Below, in pieces: positions 59,582-64,000 of a stretch of 64,000 nt of DNA. A program made the position numbers and the translations under genes. Each line of letters starts with the position of its first letter. Within the stretch, counting starts at the first letter, position 1. This stretch comes from Gerris lacustris. Taxonomy: Eukaryota > Arthropoda > Insecta > Hemiptera > Gerridae. The notes under the pieces were generated by a model. The model saw only the letters and a list, made by a program, of their open reading frames with translations. It did no database searches and was not told the DNA's origin. The stretch is taken from positions 10,976,271 to 11,040,270 of the forward strand of contig OX578280.1 of NCBI GenBank assembly GCA_951217055.1, given 5' to 3'.

Positions 59582-60804
59582 AGGCCAGACACACACTGGA
59601 GACAAAACGCAGTCTGCAGACTGTTTCCAAACTGTCTTGGTTGTGTCTGTCTTGTCACACTTGTATTGCTACAGCCTTGAACACTGGAGACAAAACAGTC
59701 TGCAGACTTTTCCCAAACTGTCTTGGTTGTGTCTGCCTTGTTACACTTGTATTGCTAAAGCCTTGCACACTGGAGACAAAACAGTCTGCAGACTTTTCCT
59801 AAACTGTCTTGGTTGTGTCTGTCTTGTCACACTTGTGTTGCTACAGCCTTGCACACTGGAGTCAAAACAGTCTGCAGCCATTTTCCAAACTGTCTTGGTT
59901 GTGTCTGCCTTGTCACACTTGTATTGCTACAGCCTTGCACACTGGAGACAAAACAGTCTGCAGCCATTTTCCAAACAGTCTTGGTTGTGGCTGCCTTGTC
60001 ACACTTGTGTTGCTACAGCCTTGCACACTGGAGACAAAACAGTCTGCAGACTTTTCCCAAACTGTCTTGGTTGTGTCTGTCTTGTCACACTTGTGTTGCT
60101 ACAGCCTTGCACACTGGAGTCAAAACAGTCTGCAGCCATTTTCCAAACTGTCTTGGTTGTGTCTGTCTTGTCACACTTGTGTTGCTACAGCCTTGCACAC
60201 TGGAGTCAAAACAGTCTGCAGCCATTTTCCAAACTGTCTGGGTTGTGTCTATCTTGTCACACTTGTGTTGCTACAGCCTTGCACACTGGAGACAAAACAG
60301 TCTGCAGACTTTTCCCAAACTGTCTTAGTTGTGTCTGCCTTGTCACACTTGTGTTGCTACAACCTTGCACACTGGAGACAAAACAGTCAGCAGACTTTTC
60401 CCAAACTGTCTTGGTTGTGTCTATCTTGTCACACTTGTATTGTACAGCCTTGCACACTGGAGACAAAACAGTCTGCAGACTTTTCCCAAACTGTCTTGGT
60501 TGTGTCTGCCTTGTCACACTTGTGTTGCTACAGCCTTGTACACTGAAGACAAGACAGCCGCATAACTTGTACCCAGCGAAATGGAGCTTGTGGAAATTGC
60601 TGTGATTTAGGCATAACAGTATGCGGACAGAAATGTGTCGGGACTTCGGGACATATCCTGAGCTGTAGGGCGGAGAACTCTTTTGTCTTACACCTGTCTC
60701 TGCCTCCAGTGTGTGCACTCCCGTATAATATATAACACTATAAGACAAGCTCTTAAGTGACAAAACTGTCTGCGGGCAACAAGACTCCTGTGTGCGCCTG
60801 GCCT
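59582..60804. mobile_element. Transposon with internal 86-bp tandem array
   Basis: AGGCCAGACACACACTGGAG at the left; inverse GTGTGCGCCTGGCCT at 60790-60804. The interior is mainly the array at 59592-60555, whose unit (CACACTGGAGACAAAACAGT ...) repeats the terminal sequence itself. No target duplication or transposase recognised. Confidence 0.75.
59592..60555 (+). repeat. 86-bp tandem array, 11 units plus a partial
   Basis: CACTGG recurs at 59594, 59682, 59768, 59854, 59940, 60026, 60112, 60198, 60284, 60370 and 60455, with a variant at 60541. Units come in two versions (GACAAAACAGTCTGCAGACT versus GTCAAAACAGTCTGCAGCCA) in mixed order. Since 86 is 2 mod 3 and the unit lacks stops in these frames, three overlapping repeat-peptide ORFs appear; these are artefacts. 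Confidence 0.95.
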
Positions 60805-60921
60805 AACGTTACTTAAATTTTTATTATTGTGTTGTTTTCAAAACTAATCAATAATCTTTAACCAAATTTAACACGACGCGACTGTTTCAGTTTAACGATA
60901 GAAGTAAACGAGTTGAGAATA

Positions 60922-61149
60922 ATGCAACATTTAGTAAAAACAGTGCTTCCGTTACATAAAAGTAATTACTACAACACCAAAGTAAAGATTGTTGGTGATT
61001 TTCTTAAAGTAACTATGCTTTGTTACTCATCAGTGAACTTAAACATACCAGATGATGATGATTGTGGTGACTTAATTTTGAATAATGATCAACTTGAATT
61101 TTATCCACTATATAAGAATGTTCCAAAAAAAAATTCTACAAACAATTAA
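60922..61149 (+). CDS. Unrecognised small ORF (75 aa)
   Basis: One uninterrupted frame from ATG 60922 to stop 61149, starting MQHLVKTVLPLHKSNYYNTK and ending YKNVPKKNSTNN. It has no low-complexity bias and ordinary composition, unlike the surrounding AT-rich junk. The first 20 residues are basic without acids and could be an organelle leader. A DDDD cluster follows mid-protein. An AATAAA lies 23 nt past the stop, though it coincides with the start of a repeat (61172). It begins about 115 bp after the end of a transposon. I do not recognise the family; it may be chance. Confidence 0.3.
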   Translation: MQHLVKTVLPLHKSNYYNTKVKIVGDFLKVTMLCYSSVNLNIPDDDDCGDLILNNDQLEFYPLYKNVPKKNSTNN

Positions 61150-61171
61150 CTTAGTCAACAGGTGTTAAAGA

Positions 61172-61747
61172 AATAAAATCGGTCCGAGACAACTCAGACA
61201 AACTTTCTCATATACGAGTTCATAATTACTTAGCCCAGTGTTTTCCATATTTGTTTTTCGTGTTTTTGTAGGTTCAGTTAATTATTATTGAATATTTCAT
61301 CAAAATGTATCATAAAAATATCTTCTCCTTGGCGGGGAATCGAACCCGGCCTCTCTAAAAGAAGTTTAAAACTAATTTCTCAGGAACTAGATTTTTCCCG
61401 GGAAAACTGCTTACATCGTTAGATTCGTATTTAAATAGACTGCATTTTAAAAAAAATTTAATCAAAATCGACGAAACTGTTTTTCAATAAATAATTTTTT
61501 TCCACGTTTTTTACGTTTTTGAGGAGTAGTGCTCCTAAATTTGGAGCTAAAATTAATTTATCGATTTTTTCTCAGGGTATAATTTATCTGAAAATGTATG
61601 CCAAATTTCGTCAAAATCGGCCCAGTACTTTAGGCTCCACGCGTTCAGACGACAGACACATTTTTAAAAAAAAAAAACACTTTTTTGGACTCAGGGGAAA
61701 TCCAAAACGTGTAAATCCATCAAAATCTAAAAATCGAATTTTCACTC
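61172..61747 (+). repeat. Repeat family C (copy 4)
   Basis: ATCGGTCCGAGACAACTCAG to GTAAATCCATCAAAATC. B-box on minus (CCGGGTTCGATTCCCC). Confidence 0.75.
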
Positions 61748-63370
61748 CATCACAATACTTTCTCTTTATATGAGGAAATATAAACAAGTAGAGAGCACAG
61801 TTTGAAAAGATAGCTGTGTTAAGAACTACTGAATGAGTTTCAAGGAAATATTATAAATTATAATATACCTACTTTATTAGAGTATACTTATTACTTATTG
61901 TAGGTGAATACATTATCTACTTTTAAGCCAATATGGTAAAAAGGTTATATTGTGTTAACTAAAGTTATAATAACAGTGTGCTAAATTGAAAAAATACCTA
62001 TATCTATAACTAATTAAATAATATAAAAGGAGGAAAGTTTTTAATAAAATATAAAGGTATTTCAATAGATTAAAAAAAAAAGTTTAATAGAATTAATGTA
62101 ATATTTCTGCTTGGAATTTTAAGTCTAGGATTTTATTAAGGTTGGTAAGAATAAGGCGATGGGGTGGAAAAAAAAAGAAGTGCATTGCACCTGTGCTTAT
62201 AGGTGCAAGAGGCCGCTCCACAGATACGTAATTATTAGCTTGGGCACACAAGGTTACATGCTCTACCACCGCGTCTTCAACTCGACTAGCTCTAAATTTC
62301 TTTCTTTTTTTATTTCTTGAACTCCAGCGACCGAAGTCCGAATCAATCGCTCTCGGAAAAAAGACAGTCTAGTCTAAAAAGACTGAAATACAAAACAAGG
62401 GCAGTTATTAAGACGAAGGAAAGTGTTTTGACTTGTGACACGATTTCTTTTCCTGTCATGCTTGTTCTAAAAGGATTAAGGAGTTAGGTAGAAAAAAAAG
62501 GGTTTAGGTTAAAGAAAAAGTTTGTTTTGAAATGCCCAATATAAGGTATAGTAAGGGAAGGATGACAGACAGGAGTAGAATATTGATAGTGTGAAGTCGG
62601 TGCTGGAACGAGTCGCTAGAAAGGGACGGTGAGTTTTAGAACGGGTTCCTCGTAGTAGAACCTTGGAAGGCCCGCTGCCTGGGGGGGGGGGTGCACCCAG
62701 ATCCGGCAACACTGCCTTTTAGCCGCCAATACCACGCCGGGTCTCTTCTCTATCTACCATCCACCTACCTTCTCCTTCTTTTTTACCTTACAAACTCTTC
62801 ATTTTTTTTTTTTTTTTTTTTGTTCTCCGTTACAATGCTCGAAAAACTTGAAAACGTAGCTTGCGACCTGTCTTCGCACTGTACGAAAAAGTTCATTAAA
62901 AAATATATGAATGGATAACCCCCCCCCCTTTTCTGACTTTTATTATTATATCTTTTTTTTCGTAGATGTTGTATAATCTTACGACATTTTTTTTTTTTTT
63001 TTGTGAAGTATTGAAAAATTGAATACATAATATTTTTAGTGTTTAAGGTCCGGTTTCAATTCTATACGATGAAATTTTGTAAGCCGGTAATAATTCTAGA
63101 TTATCTTGTAAAAATACTACATTATCTGGTGAAACCTTACATTATTCAAATGTGAAGAAATAAATGTTTAATAATGTTTTGACTAAGTTTAGACCGTCAT
63201 TAAAAAATAGTATATTTCAAAGATCCAAGTACATACAATATTTAGTTATTAATTAACTAAATACAAATTAAGTTTTTACTCAAGATTTGTTTACATTTTT
63301 CTTCTTAAACAACTAATCTAAATATTTTTAAATCTCAAACATAAATCTAGTCAAAACAAGTAACGAGTGT
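61748..63370. other. No gene recognised
   Basis: AT-rich. A stretch at 62195-62290 on the minus strand resembles a tRNA 5' half (GGTGGTAGAGCATGTAACCT) without a T-arm. G-run at 62681-62691, T-runs at 62802 and 62987. Confidence 0.4.
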
Positions 63371-63947
63371 CATGTTAATCTTTTAAGTTATTAATCCAAC
63401 CGTCGATATTAATTTTAATCTTATATATAAGTTGTCAATCCATCCTTCGATATTCATATTAATCTTATAAGTTTTCAATCCATCCGTCGATATTCATTTT
63501 AATCTTATAAGTTGTCAATCCATCCTTCGATGTTCATATTAATCTTATAAAGTCAATCCAACCGACGATGTTCATGTTAATCTTATAAGTTGTCAATCCA
63601 ACTGTCGATGTTCATGTTAATCTTATAAGTTGTCAACCCAACTGTCGATGTTCATGTTAATCTTATAAGTTGTCAATCCAACCGACGATGTTCATGTTAA
63701 TCTTATAAGTTGTCAATCCAACCGACGATGTTCATGTTAATCTTATAAGTTGTCAATCCAACCGACGATGTTCATAATAATCTTATAAGTTGTCAATCCA
63801 ACCGACGATGTTCATGTTAATCTTATAAGTTGTCAATCCAACCGAAGATGTTCATGTTAATCTTATAAGTTGTCAATCCAACCGACGATGTTCATGTTAA
63901 TCTTATAAGTTGTCAATCCAACTCTCGATGTCCATGTTAATCTTATT
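63371..63947 (+). repeat. 40-bp satellite / minisatellite
   Basis: Unit TCTTATAAGTTGTCAATCCA followed by ACCGACGATGTTCATGTTAA, about 14 copies. Left copies are degenerate (ATCCTTCGATATTCATATT), central ones near-identical. Confidence 0.95.
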
Positions 63948-64000
63948 AACATATTAACATCAACTTATCAACTTTCGTAGGTACATTAGAGTACATTACG

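Noticed and set aside
59637..60605. Repeat-peptide ORFs of 322, 245 and 171 codons
   Set aside because: All three plus-strand frames of the same 86-bp tandem array stay open because 86 is not a multiple of 3; the array lies inside a transposon.
63371..63947. CRISPR-like array of 40-bp repeats
   Set aside because: The repeats are directly tandem with no unique spacers, in a eukaryotic context: a satellite.

Overview
The window is nuclear DNA of an arthropod, most likely an insect. It is AT-rich, its genes are split by GT-AG introns, it is packed with DNA transposons, MITEs, Helitrons and Jockey-type LINE remnants, and it carries long homopolymer and microsatellite tracts. The order is uncertain; a hemipteran would fit but is not proven. 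Most of the apparent reading frames are noise or transposon debris.

Two host genes can be assembled exon by exon with matching splice phases, both on the minus strand. Hsc70-5 (mitochondrial Hsp70, mortalin/HSPA9) is complete: 13 coding exons between 43944 and 31024, 685 codons plus stop, with a basic mitochondrial leader and all Hsp70 signatures. About 13 kb downstream in the direction of transcription lies the 5' part of a ZFC3H1 orthologue (nuclear exosome adaptor): five coding exons between 17832 and 2510, about 1179 codons. Its zinc finger and HAT-repeat C-terminus are not seen here and should lie left of the window. A third, unrecognised single-exon ORF (60922-61149, +) may be a small gene.

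Layout. 1-17832: ZFC3H1 exons, with introns full of foldback elements, a Helitron, pogo-type MITEs, a mariner relic with an internal deletion and a three-layer nest (14464-15907). 17833-31023: intergenic and transposon-rich, including a complete hAT element (26690-29490) with an 8-bp target duplication and a decayed transposase. 31024-43944: Hsc70-5, whose introns hold a foldback element broken by two later insertions, a Helitron, a Jockey relic, mariner debris and a perfect-hairpin repeat. 43945-64000: no recognised conserved gene; a long (AT)n tract, a hAT MITE family with CAGTGGCG ends and intact 8-bp duplications, Helitron helicase debris, a 5S-rRNA-like SINE, a transposon with an internal 86-bp tandem array, and a 40-bp satellite at the right edge.

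The most notable signals are several short element families with intact target duplications (recent mobility), multi-layer nesting whose order can be read, a 5S-like SINE family, three repeat-borne copies of an NRF1-like palindrome that also occurs upstream of Hsc70-5, and a perfect 67-bp-arm palindrome centred on a tRNA B-box-like sequence. I found no convincing new protein system; the novelty here is in the repeats.
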